Notes under the pieces: generated by a model | What the model was told of the DNA's origin: nothing | The model's database searches: none | Seen by the model: the letters and a program-made list of their open reading frames with translations, nothing else | Shown here: positions 36,926 to 45,926 of the stretch, one piece after another | Numbering within the stretch: position 1 is the stretch's first letter | How the letters are laid out: every line of letters begins with the position of its first letter | NCBI GenBank assembly: GCA_018057925.1 | Contig: JAGPCT010000004.1 | Span: 1 to 64,000 of the forward strand | Origin: Saprospiraceae bacterium | GTDB lineage: Bacteria > Bacteroidota > Bacteroidia > Chitinophagales > Saprospiraceae | DNA length: 64,000 nucleotides | Reading direction: 5' to 3' | Program-made: the position numbers and the translations under genes

Positions 36926-37127
36926 AGGGTTTTGGAGGATATAAAATATTAACTTAACAGTAAGCATTCTAGGTGCGTCCTTCATAATCGGTGCTCTTCG
37001 GATTTGAAAAGCTTCGATCGCTGAATTTTGGTTTAAGCAAGAGTCTATTAGGCAAATATTAAAGAAATATTTACACTTACCCAAAAAACAAAGGCTTACC
37101 TTTACCGTCTAATTTAAAAAATATACG

Positions 37128-38015
37128 ATGCCATTAGATCAAGTTGATGTGGATAATATACAGCCGGAGGAAAAGGAGATGACTTTTTTTGAACATCTTG
37201 AGGCGTTGCGTTGGCATATCATCAGAGCATTCGTAGGGATAGCTATAGTAGCGGTTTTTATCTTTTTTCAGAAGGATTTTATATTTAAGACCGTAATCTT
37301 TGGTCCCAGAAATCCCGATTTTTTTACATACCGGCTATTTTGTTCTTTTGGAGAGATGATGTGTATCCAGCCTACTCACTTTGAGGTTATCACAAGAGAT
37401 TTGGCTGAAAAGTTTACTTCTCACCTCACTGTATCTTTAATCTTGGGGCTCATCGTCGCTTTTCCGTATGTGTTTTGGGAATTTTGGAGATTTGTAAAGC
37501 CGGGATTATACAGCAATGAAAAGAAATCTGCACGTGGGATTGTATTAATCTGTTCTGTATTATTCGTGGCGGGAGTGTTATTTGGATATTATTTCATTGC
37601 ACCCTTTGCGTTGTCTTTCTTAGCCGGATATGAGTTGGCCGATACTCTGGCTACTCCAACGCTCAATTCCTACATAAATTATATGATAATGTTTACCCTT
37701 CCGGTCGGAATAGTATTTGAGATGCCGGTTGTTTCCTTTTTTCTCACCAGAGTTGGCATTCTTACTCCGAGGATGATGCGCACCGGGCGGCGATATGCTG
37801 TCATTATCATCTTGATTGTGGCTGCGATACTGACGCCTTCTCCGGATGTTATTTCACAAATGATTCTCGCTACACCGCTATATGTATTATACGAGATGAG
37901 TATTGCTGTATCCGCACGGGTGAGTAAGAAGCTTGAAAAGGAAAGGAAAATAGAAGAAGCAGATTTAGAAGCGAGGGAAAAAGCAATACTTGAAAGGCAG
38001 AAGATGATTGAATAA
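37128..38015 (+). CDS. tatC: Sec-independent translocase TatC
   Basis: 295 residues with six transmembrane helices. Family motifs: MTFFEHLEALRWHIIRA near the N-terminus (the twin-arginine signal docking region), PYVFWEFWRFVKPGLY, and LTPSPDVISQMILATPLYVLYE. Together with TatA-type subunits it exports folded proteins; no tatA is in this window. The C-terminus adds a charged tail (about 265-295) longer than in Escherichia coli. The stop overlaps a possible early start of the next gene, but that start is not favoured. Confidence 0.95.
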   Translation: MPLDQVDVDNIQPEEKEMTFFEHLEALRWHIIRAFVGIAIVAVFIFFQKDFIFKTVIFGPRNPDFFTYRLFCSFGEMMCIQPTHFEVITRDLAEKFTSHLTVSLILGLIVAFPYVFWEFWRFVKPGLYSNEKKSARGIVLICSVLFVAGVLFGYYFIAPFALSFLAGYELADTLATPTLNSYINYMIMFTLPVGIVFEMPVVSFFLTRVGILTPRMMRTGRRYAVIIILIVAAILTPSPDVISQMILATPLYVLYEMSIAVSARVSKKLEKERKIEEADLEAREKAILERQKMIE

Positions 38016-38046
38016 TTCCTTTAATTTGCAGAAAAAAAAGATAAAA

Positions 38047-38484
38047 ATGGAGCGATATTCTTCCAATGCCACCCTATTTTTCGTAATATTTTTACCCGTT
38101 TTTATATGGGTATTATTATTACTGATGACAATGGGTGTCTTTTTAGGGCCGGTAATGGACGAATCCGTTATTTTTTCCCTGACTACTAAGATTGTTGTTG
38201 TCTGTCTGTTTTTACTTGTCTCAATAATAATAGTTCTTTTTGCATTTAAACTAAAGCGGTTGGAAGCTGATTCTGAAAAGTTGTATATATCCAACTATTT
38301 TAAGCACACGATGATGCCAATTGAAAACGTTAGAAATGTCATCATTACAGATTTTATCTTGATGCGGATTGTCACCATTCAATTTACCCAAAAAAGTATT
38401 TGGGGCAATACAATCAAAATATTGGAGCGAGAAGATATGTTTCAAAAATACTGTGAAGCGCATGGTATTCCTTTATTAAAATAA
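38047..38484 (+). CDS. Two-TM membrane protein, PH-like domain
   Basis: 145 residues from the ATG at 38047. Two hydrophobic helices (about 9-32 and 46-66) are followed by a soluble C-terminal beta-rich segment (LYISNYFKHTMMPIENVRNVIITDFIL) that resembles bacterial PH-domain proteins. No specific function is known. It lies 31 bases after tatC and may be co-transcribed. It ends 9 bases from the convergent BioD-like gene. Confidence 0.65.
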   Translation: MERYSSNATLFFVIFLPVFIWVLLLLMTMGVFLGPVMDESVIFSLTTKIVVVCLFLLVSIIIVLFAFKLKRLEADSEKLYISNYFKHTMMPIENVRNVIITDFILMRIVTIQFTQKSIWGNTIKILEREDMFQKYCEAHGIPLLK

Positions 38485-38493
38485 GGAAAAAGT

Positions 38494-39606
38494 CTATTTC
38501 CCAATGGCATAATTTAGGATTGAATCCAGGTCAACGTTATTATTAATAAGCTCTATAGCCCGCTTTACCTTCCAGGGTGTATTCAGGTTGATTTTTACTT
38601 CTATTTTACTTATTTTAATAACGCTGCCATAAGTATCTAATGAAGTGCTTATGAGGGGGATGTGATTGCGTTCAATATATTGGATACTCCTTGAATTAAT
38701 AGTGCCTTCTCCGGTGGCAACAATTCCGGTTAATGGTGACTGTTGTATTCCGGCTATCCTTGAAATGCGTTCTAATTTATCTATCGCCTCATTGACACGT
38801 CCGGTACTAACAACCAAAAGGAGGCCTTTATCTGACCGGAGTTGCTCAACATCCATCAACGAGCCGGCAAGAATATCTTCTACCTTGTTGTTGAGCATAT
38901 CATTGTTGTACAACACCTCGCCGCCGATGGCGTCCAAAATTGACTTCATGATGGGGTAGCCGAGTGTTTTGTCATAGGGCATCAATCCGAGCAGGGGTAG
39001 ATTGAACTTGGTTAGGGCTTTGCCGAGGTAGTGATTTATTTTATCTATCTTATTTTCTTCTACTTTATTGACGATGACGCCAATGATGTCCAAGTTTTTT
39101 TCCCGAAATAAAGAAAGGCACATGTTTAGGCGGTCGATGGTTTTTCCGATGCCGCCATCAACAACCATAATTACGCCAGCATTGACCAAGGAGGCGACGT
39201 CGGCGTTACTCAGGTTGACAATACTACCTACGCCGGGGTGTCCGGTACCTTCATATATTGTCAACTCATGTTCTTGTTGCAGAACGTTCTGGGCAAATTT
39301 AATCTTGTCACTGAAGTTAAACCCTGCCGGATTGTCTAAAAAAGAAGTCGTAGCGCCGGAGCCAAGGATGACAGGGCTATGGATTTCCGGTCGGATAGGG
39401 AACCGGATTAAATCTGCAAATAATATCGTGTCTTTGTCCACTACGAGGTCATGAAAGCTTAATGACTGCTGTCCAACGGGTTTGCAATAACCTACGTTCA
39501 GACCTCTGTTGATAAATGCTGCTACAAGGCCAAGGGTGGAAGTTGTCTTTCCAATGTGCTGATTGGTGGCAGCAACATAAATATTTTTATATATGGGACG
39601 TGTCAT
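38494..39606 (-). CDS. BioD-like P-loop protein with DRTGG domain
   Basis: 370 residues from ATG at 39606; a TTG at 39615 is an alternative. The N-terminal half (about 1-215) is a dethiobiotin-synthetase-like P-loop NTPase (YVAATNQHIGKTTSTLGLVAAF). The C-terminal part (about 225-330) matches the DRTGG domain seen in the N-terminal half of long phosphotransacetylases. Here it stands alone, without the acetyltransferase part. Such proteins are thought to be regulatory or enzymes of acetyl-phosphate metabolism, but their role is unsettled. Confidence 0.78.
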   Translation of the reverse strand: MTRPIYKNIYVAATNQHIGKTTSTLGLVAAFINRGLNVGYCKPVGQQSLSFHDLVVDKDTILFADLIRFPIRPEIHSPVILGSGATTSFLDNPAGFNFSDKIKFAQNVLQQEHELTIYEGTGHPGVGSIVNLSNADVASLVNAGVIMVVDGGIGKTIDRLNMCLSLFREKNLDIIGVIVNKVEENKIDKINHYLGKALTKFNLPLLGLMPYDKTLGYPIMKSILDAIGGEVLYNNDMLNNKVEDILAGSLMDVEQLRSDKGLLLVVSTGRVNEAIDKLERISRIAGIQQSPLTGIVATGEGTINSRSIQYIERNHIPLISTSLDTYGSVIKISKIEVKINLNTPWKVKRAIELINNNVDLDSILNYAIGK

Positions 39607-39849
39607 TATCTTCAATTCTTAATAAGCCGATGTGGCTGATGTTTTTTAAAAGTGCCACAAGATAAAACAAAAAACAGATAAAAAGGAGTAAGAAACAATA
39701 TAATCAATTACAACACGACCCGGAATTATATTTGGTAATTATAATATATATAAATAATATATTTGTCGCAAATGCCATAAAATAAAATGATTACATCATG
39801 GAAATGAGTCAAAGTTTGCAATTCGTTTTTTTATTTTTTAAAAATGTTG

Positions 39850-39857
39850 TACCTTTG
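39850..39857 (+). promoter_or_regulatory. -7 promoter element before the DUF4271-hemD genes
   Basis: TACCTTTG matches TAnnTTTG exactly. Its last base is the first base of the GTG at 39857, so that codon would not be in the transcript and a downstream start must be used. The -33 element is not clear: a TTTG at 39815-39818 is too far away. Confidence 0.55.
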
Positions 39858-39874
39858 TGCGGAATTTGAGGAAC

Positions 39875-40780
39875 GTGAGGGTAATTAACATCTTATTTGT
39901 TTTTATAACACTGGTCTTTGGGGGTCAACTGTCAGCTCAAAATCCTTTCGAGGTGCGGCAAACACCACACCTTGCGGCGCGAGATACCCTCAAAGAGAAT
40001 AAATCACCGGAAGAAAGCATCGACCACAGCAATCCATTTGAAATAAAGCATGTGCCGGCGAATTATGCCATCCGAGATACATTATTGGTAAAAAAGCCAA
40101 TTCCTATCACCAGTAAAAAGACGGCAAATCCAAATTTTCTATTTGTTACGATATCTATTTTGCTCCTTTTCCTAACAATGTTGGTTGTCCTAAACAGGAG
40201 TTTACTTGCCAATATTTACCGGGCAATACTTAGCGACACCTTTTTGAAGAGTGTATATCGCTTTCAGAACAATAGCCAGACCTTATCGTATGGTTTGTTT
40301 TATCTGTTTTTTATCCTCAATGCCGGCTTGTTTCTCTTTTTACTATTAAAACAAATGAAAGTTGATTATTTTTCGTCAGATCCTATTTTGTTTTTCGTAT
40401 GTGTGGGAATAATAGCCTCAGTGTATCTGGTGCGTCATCTGGTATTAAAAATAATTGGCGTTATATTTCCGGTAACCAAGGAGGTAGGATATTTTAATTT
40501 TACAATTTTAGCATTCAACATATTTTTAGGAATAGCACTTCTCCCAATCAATGGATTAATATCCTTTTCGGGAGATTACATTGCGACGTTGTGCTTGTAT
40601 ATAGGCGTAATTATTTTCGTTATATTGTACAGTATCAGGCAATTAAGAGGCATGTTGTTGGCAGCGAATTTTTTAACGTACCAAAAGTTTCATTTTATTA
40701 TTTACCTTTGCACCGTCGAAATAGCTCCTGTAATAATACTTGCCAAACTAATCTTTACATCTATCGGGAATTCTATTTAA
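39875..40780 (+). CDS. DUF4271 membrane protein
   Basis: 301 residues from the GTG at 39875; TTG 39866 and GTG 39857 are in frame upstream, but the latter overlaps the promoter. A signal peptide (VFGGQLSAQNPF) is followed by a periplasmic stretch of about 75 residues with a duplicated NPFE motif, then about six transmembrane helices. This matches the DUF4271 family, which in Bacteroidota commonly sits next to hemD, as here (24-base gap). Function is unknown. Confidence 0.8.
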   Translation: MRVINILFVFITLVFGGQLSAQNPFEVRQTPHLAARDTLKENKSPEESIDHSNPFEIKHVPANYAIRDTLLVKKPIPITSKKTANPNFLFVTISILLLFLTMLVVLNRSLLANIYRAILSDTFLKSVYRFQNNSQTLSYGLFYLFFILNAGLFLFLLLKQMKVDYFSSDPILFFVCVGIIASVYLVRHLVLKIIGVIFPVTKEVGYFNFTILAFNIFLGIALLPINGLISFSGDYIATLCLYIGVIIFVILYSIRQLRGMLLAANFLTYQKFHFIIYLCTVEIAPVIILAKLIFTSIGNSI

Positions 40781-40804
40781 TAAAATCATGGAAAGTATAA
40801 ATAT

Positions 40805-41593
40805 ATGACAACAAAAATTTCTACATCTGCAAAGCCGACTTCTCTGAAAAGAGTTAATAGTATATTGGTGTCTCAGCCACCACCACCGGCTAACACCAAA
40901 AATGCCTTTAACGACTTAGAGACTAAGTATGGTCTTAAGGTAGATTACCGGGCGTTTAATCACGTAGAAGGCGTTTCAGAAAAAGATTTTAGGAAGGAAA
41001 GAATTAGGCCGGATGAGTACAATTGTGTCATTTTTAACAGTAAATATGGTATCGAGAACTTCTTCCGTATTGCAGAGGAAATGAGGGTTAAGGTTTCTCC
41101 GGATACCAAGTATTTTTGCCTCACCGAATCAGTAGCCAATTACTTACAAAAGTTTATCCACTACCGTAAAAGAAAGGTTTTTGTTGGAACGAAGACCATG
41201 CAGGATATTGCAACGGCCTTGATGAAGCACAAGAACGAAACCTTTTTAGTACCTATTTCTAATCTTGGAAATAAGCAGGTTACAGAATGGTTGGTTCAAT
41301 CAAAGTTGAAGTTTCAAGAAGCAGAGATGTATCGTACTGTTAGCAGTGATTTGTCTGATTTGAGTGATATCAAATACGACATGTTGGCATTTTTTAGCCC
41401 ACAAAGTCTAAGCAGCCTTTTCGAAAATTTCCCTGATTTTGTTCAGGAAGAAACTAGAATAGCCGCTTTCGGAAAAAGTACGTGTCAATCCGTATCAGAC
41501 TATAAGCTGAGACTCGATGTTGCCGCACCTCAGCCCGACGCGCCCTCCATGCCGGGAGCTATTGAAAAGTACCTTGTGAATAGCAATAAATAA
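40805..41593 (+). CDS. hemD: Uroporphyrinogen-III synthase
   Basis: 262 residues. The first about 18 residues are a polar extension; the two-lobed HemD fold begins with NSILVSQPPPP. Typical elements include FNSKYGIENFFRI and the C-terminal DMLAFFSPQSLSSLFENF and IAAFGKSTCQSV. The enzyme closes and inverts ring D of hydroxymethylbilane in haem synthesis. HemD sequences are poorly conserved, but the DUF4271 neighbour strengthens the call. Confidence 0.88.
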   Translation: MTTKISTSAKPTSLKRVNSILVSQPPPPANTKNAFNDLETKYGLKVDYRAFNHVEGVSEKDFRKERIRPDEYNCVIFNSKYGIENFFRIAEEMRVKVSPDTKYFCLTESVANYLQKFIHYRKRKVFVGTKTMQDIATALMKHKNETFLVPISNLGNKQVTEWLVQSKLKFQEAEMYRTVSSDLSDLSDIKYDMLAFFSPQSLSSLFENFPDFVQEETRIAAFGKSTCQSVSDYKLRLDVAAPQPDAPSMPGAIEKYLVNSNK

Positions 41594-41606
41594 TTGGTAC
41601 GGTTGT

Positions 41607-42236
41607 TTGAATAATTTTGATGTTTTCTCATTAAAAGATAAAGAAGACTTTCTGCCGGGGATGGAAGCATGGTTGCCCCTTGCTCCGCCCGGCAGATTTC
41701 CAATCCCGCATAAAGACGTCGTCTATCGCTCCTCTGCTGTTGCCATCGTACTATTTCCGGTAAACAATACTTTGAATACGCTGGTCTTGATTAGAACACA
41801 CAACGAGCAGGATCAGCACAGTGGTCAGATTAGTTTCCCGGGAGGCAAAGCAGAATCATCCGATCCGGATACCGTATTTACGGCACTCAGAGAGCTCGAA
41901 GAAGAAACCGGCATTGCACTCAGTCGCAATAACTTTATAGGCCGGATGACACGACTTGCTATTCCTATAAGTCGATTTGAAGTCGATCCTATATTGTTTT
42001 ATGTTGACGTCCTTCCTGAAATTTCTCTTTCACAAGACGAAGCAAAAGCGTTTTATATATTGCCCTTGAATACAATTCCATGGCATCATATCCCAACCAT
42101 GGATATTCATCAACACGGTGTCATCTTAAAAGATATTCCATATCTCACCATGATACACAATGTCCCATTGTGGGGTGCAACCGCCATGATGCTTGCAGAA
42201 CTAGAAGGCTGGATACAAAGAGTTCAAAATATTTAA
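41607..42236 (+). CDS. NUDIX hydrolase, CoA pyrophosphatase type
   Basis: 209 residues from a TTG start. The Nudix box runs from the Gly of PGGKAESS to REUxEExG in RELEEETGI, with metal-binding Glu residues intact. The preceding SGQISFPGG and the box form are typical of the YeaB/CoA-pyrophosphatase group, which cleaves coenzyme A to 3',5'-ADP and phosphopantetheine. It lies 13 bases after hemD. Confidence 0.87.
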   Translation: MNNFDVFSLKDKEDFLPGMEAWLPLAPPGRFPIPHKDVVYRSSAVAIVLFPVNNTLNTLVLIRTHNEQDQHSGQISFPGGKAESSDPDTVFTALRELEEETGIALSRNNFIGRMTRLAIPISRFEVDPILFYVDVLPEISLSQDEAKAFYILPLNTIPWHHIPTMDIHQHGVILKDIPYLTMIHNVPLWGATAMMLAELEGWIQRVQNI

Positions 42237-42366
42237 ATAGTTTGAGTTTACGACAAATTGTATCTGATTCAATATTCCTTCAAAAAAAGCTTAACAGGAT
42301 TATTATTTGTACTTTTACCGACGAAAGTTTGTTTTATTACATTTTGTCAACTTAATACTTATTATC

Positions 42367-42666
42367 ATGTCCACGACAGTTACCAGTGGTATATTTCATG
42401 TAGTATCGGAGGATATAATCGATGTATTATCTAAAGATAGTGAAATTCTCGAAAGGTGGAATAGCCTTACTCCTATTCAACGCAACGAATGGATTTGTTG
42501 GGTTACCATTGTAAAGAAAGAAGAAACTCGTACGAAACATCTTAAACGAATGATGTCGGACTTGAAGGAGGGAAAGAAACAGCCCTGCTGTTGGCCGGGA
42601 TGCCCGCATAGACGACCGGAAGCTAAAAAGTGGTTTCCTGATTTAAAAAAAGAAGTGCCGGATTAA
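42367..42666 (+). CDS. YdeI/OmpD-associated family protein
   Basis: 99 residues from ATG at 42367; the longer frame from 42307 lacks support. The motif LERWNSLTPIQRNEWICWVTIVKKEETR followed by RMMSDLKEGKK marks the bacteriocin-protection YdeI family (each segment 20 or fewer residues recognised separately: LERWNSLTPIQRNEW, KKEETRTKHLKR). A C-terminal Cys/His cluster (CCWPGCPHR) is present and could bind metal. Function in this phylum is not established. Confidence 0.8.
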   Translation: MSTTVTSGIFHVVSEDIIDVLSKDSEILERWNSLTPIQRNEWICWVTIVKKEETRTKHLKRMMSDLKEGKKQPCCWPGCPHRRPEAKKWFPDLKKEVPD

Positions 42667-42697
42667 ACGTATTATCTTTTTGATATGGGGTGTCTTT

Positions 42698-43501
42698 TTA
42701 TATGCCCAATGTCGCTGCTTTTGCCTTAATCTGTGCCCTAAAAGCGGACATAGGTACACTCAAACTGCCACCGGGATCGCTTTTGTCACCTCGCTTACCC
42801 GCTTCTGCCCGCAGTTCATCATGACCGACAACGTAATCCAAGTCAAACGTTTTATTCTTTGTCTTGGCCCATAAAATAAAGTTAATCAAGGCTGCTTCTT
42901 GTGCTTTGGTAAATGACTGGTATTTGCCGGATACTATATATCCCTCTGCCTTATTCACTTCTCTAAAAGGTCCGACGGTGGAATTTTTACCCCAATTGCA
43001 TACTTCCATTCCGGCAAACTTATTAGAGACATTGGTAATTTCCTTCCATTTACTCACGCCGGAATGATTTCCCCAGTTTTTAAAAATATCAAAGTTCTTA
43101 GGGATATATATTATACCGTTTTCATCCATCACCATACATCCATAGCCTTTGCTTTTTAGATAGGCAACCACATTTTTAGCTGCGTTGGCCGACCTGCCAC
43201 TTTCGGTACTATGAATCGTCAATCCTTTGAATTTACTGGAAGGAGTAACATAATTTCCCCTATTTTTAAATTCAATATTATTAAGGACAACAATTGTCGG
43301 CTCAACGACAACGGGCTCCCCTGTATTGTCATTCTGGCCGGTATCCGGATTGTCGATGGGGTTGGGCTGGACTTCAATAGAAATTTGAAACTTATCAGCC
43401 TCCTTGGCAGTTAACGGCCCCCATTTTCCATCAACAAGGAGATTAGAACCTTTTTTGTTCATCGCTTCTTGAGTCCGCTTTATTAGTGTTTCAATTTTCA
43501 T
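42698..43501 (-). CDS. N-acetylmuramoyl-L-alanine amidase, phage-lysozyme-like
   Basis: 267 residues. A short N-terminal segment (about 1-45) resembles half a peptidoglycan-binding module (LLVDGKWGPLTAKEADKF), then a linker, then an Amidase_2/PGRP domain (about 85-267). Likely zinc ligands are His in LTIHSTESG, His in VGHDELR and Asp in KSDPGG. It should cut the MurNAc-L-Ala bond. No signal peptide or membrane anchor is visible, unlike the usual periplasmic amidases, so it resembles an endolysin and may have a phage origin or rely on lysis or another export route. Confidence 0.85.
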   Translation of the reverse strand: MKIETLIKRTQEAMNKKGSNLLVDGKWGPLTAKEADKFQISIEVQPNPIDNPDTGQNDNTGEPVVVEPTIVVLNNIEFKNRGNYVTPSSKFKGLTIHSTESGRSANAAKNVVAYLKSKGYGCMVMDENGIIYIPKNFDIFKNWGNHSGVSKWKEITNVSNKFAGMEVCNWGKNSTVGPFREVNKAEGYIVSGKYQSFTKAQEAALINFILWAKTKNKTFDLDYVVGHDELRAEAGKRGDKSDPGGSLSVPMSAFRAQIKAKAATLGI

Positions 43502-43822
43502 GGGTTATGTTTTTGATTATTTGTAATCTGGTTGTGTAAAATTAAATGGGCTAATAAGGTATGTAAGGATATGAGTAATGGAATTAATTAAGAAGTTATA
43601 TTTCCCATAAAATTATAACAAAGTATTGAAATATCTTCCAATAAGGATCATTTTTTTTACACATTAAACAATGTATTGTGCTATTATAGGTTTACACCGT
43701 ATTCCTATTATAGGCAAATAGTTGTCTTTTAGAAATAAATTGCTAATATTTTGCCTGGCGGCACCCCGGATCGTTGCGTCTAACAAAACTTTATTTGTTT
43801 TCTGAAAAAAATAATAGAAAAA
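43502..43822. other. Intergenic region upstream of the ilv leader
   Basis: 321 bases between the amidase (-) and the ilv promoter. It is AT-rich with no open frame of coding character and no strong hairpin. It probably holds the amidase promoter; a GC-rich island around 43754-43780 (GGCGGCACCCCGGATC) stands out from the background but has no assigned role. Confidence 0.4.
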
Positions 43823-43853
43823 CTTGTGGATAGTAATTTTTTATCTACATTTG
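43823..43853 (+). promoter_or_regulatory. Promoter of the ilv operon
   Basis: CTTG (43823-43826) as the -33 element, 19 bases, then TACATTTG (43846-43853), an exact TAnnTTTG -7 element. The predicted transcript would begin near 43860, just before the first leader peptide at 43874. Confidence 0.7.
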
Positions 43854-43873
43854 CACCCGAATACAGAAAAACA

Positions 43874-43942
43874 ATGTTCAAATTAATTATTATTTCTTCT
43901 ATTATTATTACGGGTGTGATTTCACATTCCGGGGAGGAATAA
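43874..43942 (+). CDS. ilv leader peptide 1 (Ile-rich)
   Basis: A 22-codon frame, MFKLIIISSIIITGVISHSGEE, split here for reading: MFKLIIISSIII then TGVISHSGEE. Seven of 22 codons are Ile, including two runs of three ATT codons. It is followed at once by an intrinsic terminator. The last codons (GGGGAGG at 43931-43937) can pair with CCTCCC (43975-43980) of the terminator. When Ile-tRNA is scarce, a ribosome stalled in the Ile runs would leave this segment free and favour antitermination; a ribosome at the stop codon would cover it. This is classical attenuation logic inferred from sequence. Confidence 0.8.
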   Translation: MFKLIIISSIIITGVISHSGEE

Positions 43943-43970
43943 TTTTGATGTAATCTGAAAGATATATTTA

Positions 43971-44002
43971 AAAGCCTCCCGAGAAATCAGGAGGCTTTTT
44001 TT
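43971..44002 (+). terminator. ilv attenuator terminator 1
   Basis: AAAGCCTCC (43971-43979) pairs exactly with GGAGGCTTT (43990-43998), loop of 10, followed by a run of seven T ending at 44002. Its left arm is also complementary to the end of leader peptide 1. Confidence 0.88.
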
Positions 44003-44028
44003 ATGAATATAAATTAGAAAGAAACAAA

Positions 44029-44085
44029 ATGAATTTTTATAACAATACTATTATTATCAGCATTATTATTAGCTCGCCACCGTGA
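44029..44085 (+). CDS. ilv leader peptide 2 (Ile-rich)
   Basis: An 18-codon frame, [18 protein letters not shown], with six Ile codons in two runs of three. It sits 27 bases after the first terminator and before a second one. The segment TGAGAAA (44083-44089), which includes its stop codon, is complementary to TTTCTCA (44116-44122) in the second terminator, mirroring the first module. The two peptides share the pattern III-S(S)-III but little else, so this is either an old duplication or convergent design. Confidence 0.75.
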   Translation: MNFYNNTIIISIIISSPP

Positions 44086-44110
44086 GAAATGCTGCTGTAT
44101 GCCAAATTGT

Positions 44111-44142
44111 AAGCCTTTCTCATTTCGGGAAAGGCTTTTTTT
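44111..44142 (+). terminator. ilv attenuator terminator 2
   Basis: AAGCCTTTC (44111-44119) pairs exactly with GAAAGGCTT (44129-44137), loop of 9, followed by seven T ending at 44142. It lies about 100 bases before the ilvD start. Confidence 0.86.
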
Positions 44143-44240
44143 ATTTCCTTAAAAATCAATTCAAATATTACAATGAATTCAAACAACAAAACAGACTTTT
44201 TTTTGGTACAAGAACCTTTAAAACAACTCCATTTAGTCTC

Positions 44241-45917
44241 ATGAAAAAATTAAACAAATACAGCAAAACCATCACACAAGATGAAACCCAACCTGCGGCA
44301 CAAGCCTTGCTTTACGCAATAGGCTTAACCGAAAATGATATGCAAAAAGCACAAGTGGGAATTGTGAGCATGGGTTACGAAGGAAATCCTTGCAATATGC
44401 ACCTCAACGGTTTGGCGAAAGAAGTAAAATCCGGAGTGCAGCAAGAAGATTTGGTAGGATTAATATTTAACACCATTGGAGTGAGTGATGGCATTTCAAA
44501 TGGAACTGACGGAATGCGTTTTTCTTTGGTGTCCAGAGATGTGATTGCCGATTCCATAGAAACTGTGGTGAGTGCCCAATGGTACGATGCAGTATTGGCT
44601 GTAGTAGGGTGCGATAAAAATATGCCCGGCTCAATCATCGCTATGGGACGACTCAATCGTCCTGCAATCATGGTGTATGGCGGAACCATCCATTCCGGGA
44701 AATGGAAAGGAGAATCGCTTAACATTGTTTCTGCATTTGAAGCTTTGGGGAAAAAATTCGGCAATACCATTTCCGATGAAGATTACAAAGGGGTAATCAA
44801 AAACGCGTGTCCCGGAGCGGGTGCATGTGGCGGTATGTACACTGCAAATACCATGGCTTCGGCTATTGAAGCTTTGGGAATGAGTTTGCCTTACAGCTCT
44901 TCTAATCCTGCAATGAGCGAAGCAAAGAAATTGGAATGTTTTAATGTCGGAAAAGCCATTAAGGTATTGTTGGAAAAAGACATTAAACCTAAAGACGTTA
45001 TGACCCGAAAAGCCTTTGAAAATGCCATGACCATGGTAACGGTTTTGGGCGGCTCCACCAATGCAGTAATGCACTTGATTGCGATGGCACATTCGGTGGA
45101 TTTGGAATTGACTTTAGATGATTTCCAAAAAGTAAGTAACCGTGTTCCGGTGTTGGCAGATTTAAAACCGAGCGGGAAATACCTTATGGAAGATCTGCAC
45201 GAAGTAGGAGGTGTCCCGGCAGTGATGAAGTATTTGTTGAAACACCAATTATTACATGGAGATTGTTTAACCGTAACCGGGAAAACCATTGCGGAAAATC
45301 TGGAAGCCGTGGAAGATTTAACCGAAGGTCAGGAAGTATTTCTTCCGTTGGAAAATCCGGTGAAAGCAAACGGACATCTGCAAATGCTCTACGGAAATTT
45401 AGCTGTCGAAGGAAGTGTGGCAAAAATAAGCGGTAAAGAAGGTGATTATTTTGAAGGAACAGCTAAAGTTTTTGATGATGAATATGCGGTGATAGATGGG
45501 GTAAGAAACGGAGAAGTAAAACCCGGTAATGTGGTAGTAATCCGTTATTGCGGACCGAAAGGCGGACCGGGAATGCCGGAAATGCTCAAACCAACTTCTG
45601 CAATTATGGGTGCAGGATTGGGCGATTCAGTGGCTTTAATTACTGATGGTAGATTTTCGGGCGGAACACATGGGTTTGTGGTAGGACACATCACGCCGGA
45701 AGCTTTTGTAGGTGGCACTATTGCCCTAGTACATGATGGCGATTTGATTGCGATAGATGCTAAAAATAATACCATCAATTTAAAAGTAACTGAACTGGAA
45801 TTGGAAAAACGAAAAGCAGCATGGAAACAGCCTCCATTGAAAGCAAGCAAAGGGGTTTTGTACAAATATGCGCAATGCGTTTCGAGTGCTTCATTGGGTT
45901 GTGTAACCGATAAATAA
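44241..45917 (+). CDS. ilvD: Dihydroxy-acid dehydratase
   Basis: 558 residues from ATG at 44241; the frame open from 44082 includes the second attenuator and is not the start. Iron-sulfur ligand motifs are [11 protein letters not shown] and [16 protein letters not shown]. Other family signatures are [10 protein letters not shown] and [16 protein letters not shown]. It converts 2,3-dihydroxy-3-methylvalerate and the isovalerate analogue to 2-oxo acids in Ile/Val synthesis. It is the first structural gene of the operon, under tandem attenuator control. Confidence 0.97.
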   Translation: MKKLNKYSKTITQDETQPAAQALLYAIGLTENDMQKAQVGIVSMGYEGNPCNMHLNGLAKEVKSGVQQEDLVGLIFNTIGVSDGISNGTDGMRFSLVSRDVIADSIETVVSAQWYDAVLAVVGCDKNMPGSIIAMGRLNRPAIMVYGGTIHSGKWKGESLNIVSAFEALGKKFGNTISDEDYKGVIKNACPGAGACGGMYTANTMASAIEALGMSLPYSSSNPAMSEAKKLECFNVGKAIKVLLEKDIKPKDVMTRKAFENAMTMVTVLGGSTNAVMHLIAMAHSVDLELTLDDFQKVSNRVPVLADLKPSGKYLMEDLHEVGGVPAVMKYLLKHQLLHGDCLTVTGKTIAENLEAVEDLTEGQEVFLPLENPVKANGHLQMLYGNLAVEGSVAKISGKEGDYFEGTAKVFDDEYAVIDGVRNGEVKPGNVVVIRYCGPKGGPGMPEMLKPTSAIMGAGLGDSVALITDGRFSGGTHGFVVGHITPEAFVGGTIALVHDGDLIAIDAKNNTINLKVTELELEKRKAAWKQPPLKASKGVLYKYAQCVSSASLGCVTDK

Positions 45918-45926
45918 TTAAAAAAA

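Noticed and set aside
44082-44240. Longer start for ilvD
   Set aside because: The segment contains attenuator terminator 2 and does not resemble the IlvD N-terminus; ATG 44241 fits.
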